Source: Caulobacter sp. BP25
GTDB taxonomy: Bacteria > Pseudomonadota > Alphaproteobacteria > Caulobacterales > Caulobacteraceae
Direction of reading: 5' to 3'
Assembly: GCF_002737755.1 (NCBI RefSeq)
Contig: NZ_PEGH01000017.1
Span: 124,001-188,000, forward strand
DNA length: 64,000 nt
Below the pieces are notes generated by a model. That model was not told where the DNA came from and ran no database searches. It worked only from the letters and a program-made list of their open reading frames with translations. Both the position numbers and the translations under genes were made by a program. Shown here piece by piece: positions 1-7,764 of this stretch; the first letter of the stretch is position 1; each line of letters opens with the position of its first letter.

Positions 1-392
1 TCGTCCTGCACGGCGGTCAGGCCTTCGCGCAGATCGCAGCGCGAAAGGTCCGCCCCCGCCAGATTGGCGCCGCGCAGGCACGCGCCGCGCATGTCGGCGC
101 GCGACAGGTTGGTCTCTCGCAGGTCGGTGTCGCGCAGGTCGGCCCCATAGAGGGTGGCCCTCACCAGCCGCGCGCCGCGCAACGAGGCGCCGCCCAGCAG
201 GGCGCCCGTCAGGTCGGCCTCGGACAGCTCTACGCCGTCCAGCTCATAGTTGTTGAGATTGACGTAGGACAGCACGGCCCGCCGACCGGCCGGCAGACCC
301 TTCAGATAGCGGCCATGCGCCTCCACCGCCTCGCGCACCACGGAGGGATGGAGACTGCGGATCAGACTGGGTCGGGAAGATGCCGGTCGCAT
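1..392 (-). CDS. Pentapeptide-repeat protein, C-terminal part cut by window edge
   Basis: The minus strand reads open from an ATG at 392 to the left edge. After about 60 residues of non-repetitive N-terminus come at least a dozen A(D/N)LXX-type pentapeptides (GADLR, DTDLR, ETNLS, RADMR, GANLA, GADLS), which form a right-handed quadrilateral beta helix. The family has no single function; members bind proteins or mimic DNA. There is no signal peptide, so it is probably cytoplasmic. The frame stays open upstream to 446, so a GTG at 437 is an alternative start. The C-terminus lies outside the window. Confidence 0.8.
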   Translation of the reverse strand, partial: MRPASSRPSLIRSLHPSVVREAVEAHGRYLKGLPAGRRAVLSYVNLNNYELDGVELSEADLTGALLGGASLRGARLVRATLYGADLRDTDLRETNLSRADMRGACLRGANLAGADLSRCDLREGLTAVQD

Positions 393-494
393 CGTGCGGA
401 AGGGGCGCCAAATTCGGGAGATCGTCGGGCGCCGAACATGGCTCCCTCAGCCTTAAGGCAAGGTTCAAAACCGCGACGAAACGTCGCGTTTTAT

Positions 495-1454
495 CTACAG
501 CCACCCCTTGCGCCGGAACCAGATCAGCGGCGCTCCGGCGACCAAGACCATCAAGGCGATGGCCATCGGATAGCCCTGGATCCAGCGTAGCTCGGGCATA
601 TGCTCGAAGTTCATGCCGTAGATCCCGGCGATCAGGGTCGGCGGCAGGAAGACCACCGAGAAGACCGAGAAGACCTTGAAGATCGAGTTCTGCTCGATGT
701 TGATCAGGCCCAGCGCCGCGTCGAGCAGGAAGGTGATGTTGCCGGCCAGATAGCTGGAATGGTCGGTGATCGACTGGACGTCGCGCTGCAGGGATTTCAA
801 GTGATCGCGCAGTTCGCGCTCGCCCTCGAACTGTTCGGCCAGGGCCGCGAAGCTGAGCAGGCGGGCCAGGCTGACCAGGCTGTCACGGGCCTTGGAGTTG
901 ATGTTCTGCGCCCGGCCCAGGCGATTGAGGATCTGCTCGAAGGCCACGCCGCGCGGCCGGCTGAAGATCGCGCGCGACTGCACCTCGACCTCGGCGGCGG
1001 TGCGCTCGAGGATATCGGCGGTGCGGTCGACGATGGCGTCCAGCAGACCCAGGAAGGTCTGGAGGCCGTTGGGGCACAGGCTGGGCTGACGCTCGGCCTG
1101 GGCGGCGAACACCGAGAACGAGCGCGGCTCGACATAGCGGATGGTGATCAGCCGCGAGCCGATCAGCACGAAGGTCACCGGCGCGGCCGTCGGAAGGTCG
1201 CCATCGGCGTTGACCAGCACCGTGGCGGTCATGAACGTGCCGCCGTCCTCCTGGTAGAGACGCGACGAGGCCTCGATCTCGGCCATCTCCTCGCGAGTGG
1301 GCAGCAAGAGGCCGATCGACTGCTCGATCGCCACTTCCTCGGCGCGGGTGGGGTCGACAAGCTCGATCCAGACGGCGTCGGCGGGCACGCGCCAATCGGG
1401 CGACAAGCCGCCCGCCTCGAAACCCGGAGCGCCGTGACGGAGGATTCTCAGCAT
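495..1454 (-). CDS. corA: CorA-family magnesium/divalent-cation channel
   Basis: The 319-residue length is typical of CorA, a homopentameric inner-membrane Mg2+/Co2+ channel. The N-terminal two thirds is the cytoplasmic alpha/beta domain followed by the long stalk helix. Two transmembrane helices lie at the C-terminus, and the first ends in the diagnostic YGMN motif (Gly280-Met281-Asn282) that forms the selectivity entrance. The short loop FEHMPEL and the basic tail RRKGWL after the second helix also fit the family. It stands alone, followed downstream on the same strand by the pentapeptide gene. Zinc or cobalt transport cannot be excluded from sequence. Confidence 0.93.
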   Translation of the reverse strand: MLRILRHGAPGFEAGGLSPDWRVPADAVWIELVDPTRAEEVAIEQSIGLLLPTREEMAEIEASSRLYQEDGGTFMTATVLVNADGDLPTAAPVTFVLIGSRLITIRYVEPRSFSVFAAQAERQPSLCPNGLQTFLGLLDAIVDRTADILERTAAEVEVQSRAIFSRPRGVAFEQILNRLGRAQNINSKARDSLVSLARLLSFAALAEQFEGERELRDHLKSLQRDVQSITDHSSYLAGNITFLLDAALGLINIEQNSIFKVFSVFSVVFLPPTLIAGIYGMNFEHMPELRWIQGYPMAIALMVLVAGAPLIWFRRKGWL

Positions 1455-1583
1455 GGACGCCGCCCTTCAAGCCCGCCGCCAGGACGGGCTCGCCCCTAGG
1501 AGACGCAGGCGCCGGCGGAGAAGTCGAACAGACCTGTCACAGGACGCGCTGCGGGTCGGGTGTGCCCCGGCCCGCGCTTGACG

Positions 1584-2285
1584 TCAACGCGGCGCGTTCG
1601 GCTTGTTGGCGTCGGTCGACGAGGATCCGCCGCCCGTGGCCGCCTCGATCAGGGCCGCAATACGGTCGGTCGAGTCGGCGGCCTGGCTGATGATGTCCAG
1701 CGGCGAGGCGCGAACCGACGAAGCCACCTGGTTGGCGGCCTGCTTGGCGGCCGACACGACGGCGTTCTGGGCCATGGCGATCTTGCTGGTGGCCATGGCG
1801 ATCTTCATCGCCTGGGCGTCCTGATAGATGAAGCCGTTGGTCGGATAGACCGTGTTGCCAAGGTCGCGGATCGGATCGTACCAGACCTTCACCTGGGTCC
1901 AGTCGCCGTTGGCCGAGACGTCGACGACCGTGACGTCCTGTTCGATCTGGCCCCGGTCGCCCTCGATGACGGACCAGTTGGCGTGGGTGACCTGGATCAC
2001 CCGGTCGGTGAGCACCTGGCTCACGAAAGCGACATGGCCCAGGTTCATCCGGGCGGTCGGCTTGAAGGTCAGGACCGAGCCGATCTTGGGCACGGCGCCG
2101 GTTTCGTACTTGCCAGCGGCCTGAGACCACCAGGTCCGAGCGTCGCCGAAAATCTGGATGCCAGACATCAGGCGCGCGAAAGGAACGCACTGCCAGTAGC
2201 CATCGGCGGTCGCGGCCGCCGGCGCCAGGCTGATCATGGCGGCAGCGGCCAGGGAACCCAGAAGGGTCCTCGTCCGTTTCGTCAT
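1584..2285 (-). CDS. Exported CHAP-domain protein (putative peptidoglycan amidase/endopeptidase)
   Basis: The start at 2285 puts a classical signal peptide at the N-terminus (MTKRTRTLLGSLAAAAMI, cleavage near ATA-DGY); the longer frame from 2333 adds an unlikely leader. The mature protein begins with GYWQCVPFAR, where the Cys is the expected CHAP nucleophile, and continues to LGHVAFVSQV (catalytic His) and VTHANW (Asn/His region). CHAP domains are papain-like hydrolases that cut peptidoglycan peptide or amide bonds. The C-terminal third is Ala/Ser-rich and low in complexity. An inverted repeat at 2356-2376 lies upstream. The substrate is inferred from the family only. Confidence 0.82.
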   Translation of the reverse strand: MTKRTRTLLGSLAAAAMISLAPAAATADGYWQCVPFARLMSGIQIFGDARTWWSQAAGKYETGAVPKIGSVLTFKPTARMNLGHVAFVSQVLTDRVIQVTHANWSVIEGDRGQIEQDVTVVDVSANGDWTQVKVWYDPIRDLGNTVYPTNGFIYQDAQAMKIAMATSKIAMAQNAVVSAAKQAANQVASSVRASPLDIISQAADSTDRIAALIEAATGGGSSSTDANKPNAPR

Positions 2286-2355
2286 GCTGTGGGTACTCCC
2301 CCGCGATACTGGGTTAAGGGATAACCTTCCCACGGACGTGTGAAAAGAGTCTTTA

Positions 2356-2376
2356 TGTCGCAGATGTCATGCGACA
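2356..2376. promoter_or_regulatory. Inverted repeat upstream of the CHAP gene
   Basis: Two perfect 7-base arms, TGTCGCA and TGCGACA, are separated by 7 bases and lie about 70 bases upstream of the CHAP start. The position suits an operator or a leader hairpin. No known regulator consensus is recognised. Confidence 0.35.
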
Positions 2377-2836
2377 GCGGAGCCATTAGCGATCGCGCGG
2401 GATAGATCCAGGGGCGCTGCCGCGTCACACTGTCACGACATGACGGCCATCGCGATCAGCTTCACGGGACGTAGCTTCAATCAAGGTCAGCACCGAAAAC
2501 ACAGTATAATCTGCGCCGATACTGAACGGCCGATCGCGGCGTCATACGCGCGATCTCAAGACGCTCTGGCGCGACCTGGCCATCCCCGGAATGATCTGAT
2601 CCCACGCTCTTTTCACCTTGCGGCCAATCCTTGGAATCAGACCCCAAAAACAGCCCTCGTCGGAGGGGCGTGGCGTCGAAAAAACCATGTTGATCAATTC
2701 CTCGGCGCCGCCGCCCTGACGCCCGTTCGACAGGCGAATCTCAGCCCTCGAACCGACCTCGCGAACGACGCTGCTTTTTGTTCACATCGGCCTCGACAAG
2801 AACGATGTTCGTTCCCATTTGATATCGTCCTTTGGT
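2377..2836. other. Gene-poor gap between CHAP and terC
   Basis: No convincing gene is seen here. A plus-strand frame from 2440 runs into terC in another phase, and its composition (many Arg, His and Pro, no domain) looks like a shadow. The stretch is visibly less GC-rich than its neighbours and holds a perfect TATAAT hexamer at 2505-2510, about 370 bases before terC. The sequence at the -35 position is weak. It could be a long 5' leader or an unannotated small RNA. Confidence 0.4.
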
Positions 2837-2856
2837 TTCGCGCGGGGAGGCGCGAA
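2837..2856 (+). promoter_or_regulatory. Leader hairpin with GGGGAG loop upstream of terC
   Basis: Seven-base arms TTCGCGC and GCGCGAA enclose a GGGGAG loop and end 22 bases before the terC ATG. TerC-family genes in other bacteria are often under the manganese-sensing yybP-ykoY riboswitch, but I could not match the full riboswitch consensus. This is therefore recorded only as a leader structure. Confidence 0.4.
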
Positions 2857-2878
2857 GCTCATTCCTTTGTGGGGCTCT

Positions 2879-3667
2879 ATGAACGAAATTCTCAGCCTGC
2901 TCGCCGACCCAGCCGCCTGGGCCGCGTTGGTCACGCTCGTCGTCATGGAAGTCGTGCTCGGCATCGACAACCTGGTCTTCATCTCAATTCTGTCCAACAA
3001 GCTGCCGCCTGAGCATCGCCAGCGCGTGCGCCGGATCGGCATCTCCCTGGCGCTGATCATGCGTCTGGTCCTTCTGTCCACCATCGCTATCATCGTCGGC
3101 CTGACCGCCCCGGTCTTCGACCTGGGGATCACCGGCCCGGCCGGTTCGCATGGCGAGCCTGGCTTCGAGACCGCCTTCTCGTGGCGCGACCTGATCCTGA
3201 TCGCCGGTGGCGCTTTCCTGATCTGGAAGGCGACCAAGGAGATCCACCACACCGTGGACCCGGGCAAGAGCGACGACATGCTGGAGAGGGACAAGAGCAC
3301 GATCGTTATCTCCAACGTCGGCTCGGCGATCTTCCAGATCATCCTGCTGGACCTGGTGTTCTCGATCGACTCGATCCTGACCGCCGTCGGCATGACCGAT
3401 CACCTGCCGATCATGGTCGTCGCGGTGCTGATCGCCGTCACGGTGATGCTGCTGGCCGCCGACCCGCTGGGCAACTTCATCAACAACAATCCCACCGTCG
3501 TGATGCTGGCGCTGGGCTTCCTGCTGATGATCGGCACCGTGCTGATCGCCGAGGGCTTCGGCGCCCACGTGCCGAAGGGTTATATCTACACCGCCATGGC
3601 CTTCTCGGCGGGCGTCGAGGGGCTGAACATGCTGGCCCGCAAACGCGACGCCAAGAAAAGCAGCTAG
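2879..3667 (+). CDS. terC: TerC-family integral membrane protein
   Basis: The 262-residue protein starts at the ATG at 2879; an upstream in-frame TTG at 2819 would place a hairpin inside the gene. Seven or so hydrophobic helices are visible. The family hallmark acidic residues inside helices are present: [13 protein letters not shown] near the N-terminus and [15 protein letters not shown] in the middle. TerC/Alx proteins are linked to tellurite resistance and manganese export or metal loading of exported proteins. The gene is monocistronic and ends at a strong terminator. Confidence 0.92.
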   Translation: MNEILSLLADPAAWAALVTLVVMEVVLGIDNLVFISILSNKLPPEHRQRVRRIGISLALIMRLVLLSTIAIIVGLTAPVFDLGITGPAGSHGEPGFETAFSWRDLILIAGGAFLIWKATKEIHHTVDPGKSDDMLERDKSTIVISNVGSAIFQIILLDLVFSIDSILTAVGMTDHLPIMVVAVLIAVTVMLLAADPLGNFINNNPTVVMLALGFLLMIGTVLIAEGFGAHVPKGYIYTAMAFSAGVEGLNMLARKRDAKKSS

Positions 3668-3688
3668 ACCGCCTCAAGGCGACAATAG

Positions 3689-3725
3689 AAGGCCCCCAGG
3701 GAGACGATCCCCGGGGGCCTTTTTC
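3689..3725 (+). terminator. Rho-independent terminator of terC
   Basis: AGGCCCCC and GGGGGCCT arms are followed by TTTTT. It sits between the convergent terC and priA genes and may serve both strands. Confidence 0.88.
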
Positions 3726-3745
3726 GTGCGCGCCGTCAGGCTTGA

Positions 3746-5905
3746 TCAGAGGAAGCTGTACGGATCGACGTCGATCACGACCCGCACCGAGTTCGGGATC
3801 TTGGCCCGCGCTCGCCAGGCGGCCAGGAAGCCTTGCAAGTCGACGCTCCGCTCGGCCCGGACCAGGAAGCGCTTGCGACGGCGACCGCGCACCAGGGAGA
3901 GCGGCGCGTCGGCGGGACCAAAGACCTCGACGCCCTCGGCGTTGGGGATCACCGCCGCCAGCGCCTCGACATAGGCCTCCAGCGCCGCGGCGTCCGGGCC
4001 GGACGCGATCAGGGCCGCCAAGCGTCCGAACGGCGGAAGACCCGCCTCCTGGCGCATGGCCATCTCGGCCTCGACGAAGGCGTCGCGGTCCTGGGCGGCC
4101 AGGGCCTGCATCACCGCATGGTCGGGGGCGTAGGTCTGCAGCAGCGCACGGCCCGGCTTTTCGTGGCGCCCCGCGCGGCCCGCCGCCTGGGCCAGCAGCT
4201 GGAAGGTCCGCTCGCCGGCGCGCAGGTCGCCGCCGCGCAAGGACAGGTCGGCGTCGACCACCCCCACCAGGGTCAGGTTCGGGAAGTTGTGGCCCTTGGC
4301 GGCGGCCTGGGTGGCCACAAGGATGTCGATTTCGCCGGCCGCCATGGTCGCGACCAGGGTCTTGGCGGCCTCGGCGTCCATCACCGTATCGGACGAGAAC
4401 ACCGCCACCCGGGCGTCGGGGAAGATGTGCCGCGCCTCCTCTTCGACCCGCTCGACGCCGGGACCGATCGAGACCAGCGAGTCCTTGGCCCCGCAGTGCG
4501 GGCAAGCCTCGGGCTTCTTCATCGAAAAGCCGGTCAGGTGGCAAACGAGGCGCCCCGTATAGCGGTGCTCGACCAGCCAGCTGTCGGTGTCGGGCGACTT
4601 CATCTTCTCGCCGCAAGCCCGGCACAGGACCAGCGGAGCATAGCCACGCCGGTTCAGGAACAGCATCGCCTGCTCGCCGCGCTGCAGGGTCACGGCCATG
4701 GCCTTGATCAGCGGCGGCGATAGCCAGCGGCCGGGCTCGGGCGGCGTCTGGCGCATGTCGATCAGGTCGATGTCAGGAAGCTGCGCCGCCCCGTGCCGCG
4801 CCGACAGCCGCAGCCAGCGATAGCGGCCGGCCTGGGCGTTATACAGGCTCTCCAGCGAGGGCGTGGCCGAGGCCAACAGGACGCTCGCCCCCTCGATCTT
4901 GGCGCGGGCCACGGCCAGGTCGCGGGCCTGGTAGATGAAGCCCTCCTCCTGCTTGAACGAGCCGTCGTGCTCCTCGTCGACGACCAGCAGGCGCAGCTTG
5001 CGGTAGGGCAGGAACAACGCCGAGCGCGCGCCCACCACGATGCGGGCGTTGCCATTGGCGACGGCCTCCCAGACCTGGCGGCGGCGCGGCGGCGAAACCC
5101 CCGAGTGCCACTCGGCCGGAACCGCGCCGAACCGCTGCTCAAAGCGCGCCATCACCGCCTGGGTCAGGGCGATCTCGGGCAGCAGCACCAGCACCTGGGC
5201 CTCGGGATCCTTCAGCGCCTCGGCCACGGCCTCGAGATAAACCTCGGTCTTGCCCGAGCCCGTCACCCCGTCCAGCAGCGCCGCCTGGAAGCCGCCGGCG
5301 TCCAGCATCTCCTTGAGCACACCGACGCAGGCCGCCTGGCCGGGATTGAGCGCCCGCGCCGGCAGCGACAGATCGGGCTGCGGCAGGCCTCGCTCCGGCT
5401 CGACGAAATCGACGGCCAGGGCGCCCTCGTCGACCAGTCCCTTCACGACGCCGGCCGAGACGCCCGCCGCCGAGGCCAGGGCCGCGCTCGACAGCTTCAC
5501 GCCCTCGGCGGCGGCCAGCACCTTCAGCCGGGCCGGGGTCATGCGGGCGGGCTGGACGCCGGTCAGGACCAGCACCTTGTCGGGCTTGGGCGGCGGATGG
5601 CGCAGGCCGCGCAGGGCCATGGCCAGCGGCCAGCCGGGCACGTCGACCGAATAGCGCGCCGCCCATTCGACGAAGGTCAGCACGCCCGGCGGCAGCGGCG
5701 GATCGTCAACCTTGCCCTGCACCACCTTCAGCGGCCGATTGCCGCCCGTCCCGTCGCGCAGGGCCATGACCACGCCCCGGATCACGCGCGGCCCCAGGGG
5801 CACGGCGACGTGGTCGCCGACGTTCAGGGCAAGACCCTCGGGCTCGGCGTAGTCGAAGGCCTCCGGCAGGGGCATCGGCAGCAGGACGGAAGCGATACGC
5901 GGCAT
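3746..5905 (-). CDS. priA: Primosomal replication restart helicase PriA with degenerate zinc site
   Basis: The 719-residue length fits PriA, the 3'-5' DNA helicase that reloads the replisome at collapsed forks. In order: N-terminal 3' DNA-binding domain, Walker A GVTGSGKT (213-220, Lys219), DEEH box (310-313), cysteine-rich insert (428-472), then helicase lobe 2 with TQAAAKGHNFPN and QAAGRAGR. The cysteine insert is odd. The outer pairs CRAC (428/431) and CPHC (468/471) are intact, but the second pair is SPDT (437-440) and the third is CHLT (455-458). Three of the four cysteines of the inner zinc site are thus missing. The gene is transcribed divergently from DUF484-xerC. Confidence 0.95.
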   Translation of the reverse strand: MPRIASVLLPMPLPEAFDYAEPEGLALNVGDHVAVPLGPRVIRGVVMALRDGTGGNRPLKVVQGKVDDPPLPPGVLTFVEWAARYSVDVPGWPLAMALRGLRHPPPKPDKVLVLTGVQPARMTPARLKVLAAAEGVKLSSAALASAAGVSAGVVKGLVDEGALAVDFVEPERGLPQPDLSLPARALNPGQAACVGVLKEMLDAGGFQAALLDGVTGSGKTEVYLEAVAEALKDPEAQVLVLLPEIALTQAVMARFEQRFGAVPAEWHSGVSPPRRRQVWEAVANGNARIVVGARSALFLPYRKLRLLVVDEEHDGSFKQEEGFIYQARDLAVARAKIEGASVLLASATPSLESLYNAQAGRYRWLRLSARHGAAQLPDIDLIDMRQTPPEPGRWLSPPLIKAMAVTLQRGEQAMLFLNRRGYAPLVLCRACGEKMKSPDTDSWLVEHRYTGRLVCHLTGFSMKKPEACPHCGAKDSLVSIGPGVERVEEEARHIFPDARVAVFSSDTVMDAEAAKTLVATMAAGEIDILVATQAAAKGHNFPNLTLVGVVDADLSLRGGDLRAGERTFQLLAQAAGRAGRHEKPGRALLQTYAPDHAVMQALAAQDRDAFVEAEMAMRQEAGLPPFGRLAALIASGPDAAALEAYVEALAAVIPNAEGVEVFGPADAPLSLVRGRRRKRFLVRAERSVDLQGFLAAWRARAKIPNSVRVVIDVDPYSFL

Positions 5906-6027
5906 GGGCCCAAGCTTCTGCCGCGAAACGCTCCCCAGGTCGAGAGCGGCGCGGCCAGGGCCGTCAAGACCCCGTTAACCGTCTTGGGGCTTCATCGGCC
6001 CGTCACTTCACGAACCTCGGGGCACCC

Positions 6028-6708
6028 ATGAGCGACGCGACTCGCGCGGCCAAGAAGACGGCGCTCGACGCCGACAGCGTCCGGGCGTTCCTGCGCACCG
6101 CGCCTGAGTTCCTGCGCCAGGACGAGGACCTGCTGGGCGCACTGGGCCTGAAGATCGACGCCAGCAACGTGCTCGACTTCGGCCCCGCCGCCTTGGCCCG
6201 CGTCTCCGCCGCCCACAAGCGCGAGGCCCTGGCCCGCCAGGCGATCGAGGCCAACGCCCGCGCCAACTACTCGGCCCAGGCCCAGACGCACGCGGCGGTG
6301 ATCGACATGCTCGACGCCCGCAACCACTCCGACCTCGCCCGCCGCGTCGACGAGCTGTCGGTGCTGCGCTTTGGCCTCGCCGCCGGGGTCATCGCGCTGG
6401 AGGGGCCGCTGCGCGTCCCCGCCGGCTGGCGCGCCCTGGCCGAGGGACAGGCCGACATGCTGGTCGGCGACGCGCCGATCGCCCGCATGGGCTTCTTCGC
6501 CCCCGCCCTGCCTCTGTTCGGCGACAAGGCCGAGCTGATCCGCAGCATGGCCCTGGTGCGCATGGCCATCTGGGAACCGCGCCGCGAGGCGGTGCTGGCC
6601 TTCGGCTCGACCGATCCGGAAGCCTTCCTGCCCGACATGGGCACCGAGCTGGTCAACTTCCTGGGCCGGGTGGTCGAGCGCACCGCCGAACGCTGGCCGG
6701 TCCTATGA
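6028..6708 (+). CDS. DUF484 family protein
   Basis: A 226-residue protein of the DUF484 family, a GAF-like fold of unknown biochemical role that is very often encoded directly before xerC. The N-terminal helix FLRTAPEFLRQDEDLL and the central region HAAVIDMLDARNHSDLARRVDEL are typical. It overlaps xerC by four bases (ATGA), implying translational coupling. There is no signal peptide or membrane segment. Its function with the recombinase is unproven. Confidence 0.88.
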   Translation: MSDATRAAKKTALDADSVRAFLRTAPEFLRQDEDLLGALGLKIDASNVLDFGPAALARVSAAHKREALARQAIEANARANYSAQAQTHAAVIDMLDARNHSDLARRVDELSVLRFGLAAGVIALEGPLRVPAGWRALAEGQADMLVGDAPIARMGFFAPALPLFGDKAELIRSMALVRMAIWEPRREAVLAFGSTDPEAFLPDMGTELVNFLGRVVERTAERWPVL

Positions 6709-7634
6709 CCTCCAGCGTCAGGACGGCTCGCCAGGCCCTCGCCGCCTGGCTGGACCACCTGACGCTGGAGCGCCGGGCCTCGCCGCGCACGGTGCGGGCC
6801 TATGGCGACAACGTCCTGGCCTATCTGAACTTCCTGGAACAGCATCAGGGTGAGGTGCTGAGCGTCGCGGCGCTGGGCGAGATTTCGGCCGCCGACCTGC
6901 GTGGCTATCTGGCCTTCCGGCGCCAAGGCGAGAACGCCCTGGCCCCGCGCTCTGTCTCTCAAGCCCTGTCCTCGATCCGCGCCTTCCACCGCTATGTCGA
7001 CCAGCGTCACGGCGTCGCCAACGCCGCCATCGGCCTGGTGCGCGGCCCGCGGCTGAAGATCGGCCTGCCGCGTCCCGTGTCCGAGGACCAGGCCCGCGAC
7101 CTGATTGCCGAAGCCTCGGGCGACACCGAGCGCGAGCCCTGGGAGACGGCCCGCGACGAGGCGGTGCTGACCTTGCTGTGGGGCTGTGGCCTGCGGATTT
7201 CCGAGGCCCTGTCCCTGACCTGGGGCGACGTCCCGCTGGGGGCGGCGCTGCGCATCACCGGCAAGGGCGGCAAGACCCGGATCGCCCCGGTTCTGGACGC
7301 GGTTCGCGAGGCGGTCGCCGTCTATGCCGACGAGCTGCCGTTCGTGCTCGGTCCCGACGAGCCGCTGTTCCGGGCCAAGCGCGGCGGTCCGCTGTCAGCG
7401 CGTCACGTCCAGGCCCTGGTCCAGACCCTGCGCGGGCGGCTGGGCCTCTCGGATCGGGTCACGCCTCACGCCTTCCGCCATGCCTTCGCCACCCACCTGT
7501 TAGGCGCGGGCGCGGACCTGCGGACGATTCAGGAGCTTCTGGGCCACGCCTCGCTGTCGACGACCCAGCGCTACACCCAGGTGGACGCCGCCGGCCTGCT
7601 GGCCGCCTACCAGGCCGCCCATCCGAAGGCCTGA
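6705..7634 (+). CDS. xerC: Tyrosine recombinase XerC
   Basis: The 309-residue protein is a site-specific recombinase acting with XerD at dif to resolve chromosome dimers. The N-terminal SAM-like core-binding domain spans about 1-105, followed by the catalytic domain. All six catalytic residues are visible: Arg164 (CGLRISEAL), Lys187 (TGKGGK), His255 and Arg258 (PHAFRHAFAT), His281 (LLGHASL) and Tyr290 (TTQRYTQV). It is translationally coupled to the upstream DUF484 gene. A XerD paralogue is not in the window, but the context favours XerC. Confidence 0.93.
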   Translation: MTSSVRTARQALAAWLDHLTLERRASPRTVRAYGDNVLAYLNFLEQHQGEVLSVAALGEISAADLRGYLAFRRQGENALAPRSVSQALSSIRAFHRYVDQRHGVANAAIGLVRGPRLKIGLPRPVSEDQARDLIAEASGDTEREPWETARDEAVLTLLWGCGLRISEALSLTWGDVPLGAALRITGKGGKTRIAPVLDAVREAVAVYADELPFVLGPDEPLFRAKRGGPLSARHVQALVQTLRGRLGLSDRVTPHAFRHAFATHLLGAGADLRTIQELLGHASLSTTQRYTQVDAAGLLAAYQAAHPKA

Positions 7635-7678
7635 CGGCCTGCGACGGAGTGTCGCATCAGGGCTTTGGGAAGGCGCTA

Positions 7679-7693
7679 TTAACCGCGATTTTA
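7679..7693. promoter_or_regulatory. CtrA-like box upstream of the chemoreceptor
   Basis: TTAA-N7-TTTA matches the Caulobacter CtrA consensus TTAA-N7-TTAA with one mismatch. It lies about 70 bases before the chemoreceptor start. Motility and chemotaxis genes are established CtrA targets; binding here is inferred. Confidence 0.45.
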
Positions 7694-7764
7694 CGGCCGA
7701 TCGAGCTTCTGAAAAGCAAGTATGCGCGCTCCGTCTTTCGGCTGCGCAGCCGCGAGAGGCCATC

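Noticed and set aside
2837-2880. yybP-ykoY manganese riboswitch before terC
   Set aside because: The gene context fits and there is a GGGGAG loop, but I could not align the rest of the conserved core. It is reported only as a leader hairpin.
2440-3012. A 190-codon plus-strand frame before and into terC
   Set aside because: It overlaps terC in another phase, has no recognisable domain and has shadow-like composition.
3181-4707. A 508-codon plus-strand frame across the end of terC and opposite priA
   Set aside because: It crosses a strong terminator and is antisense to priA; it is an Arg/Pro-rich shadow.
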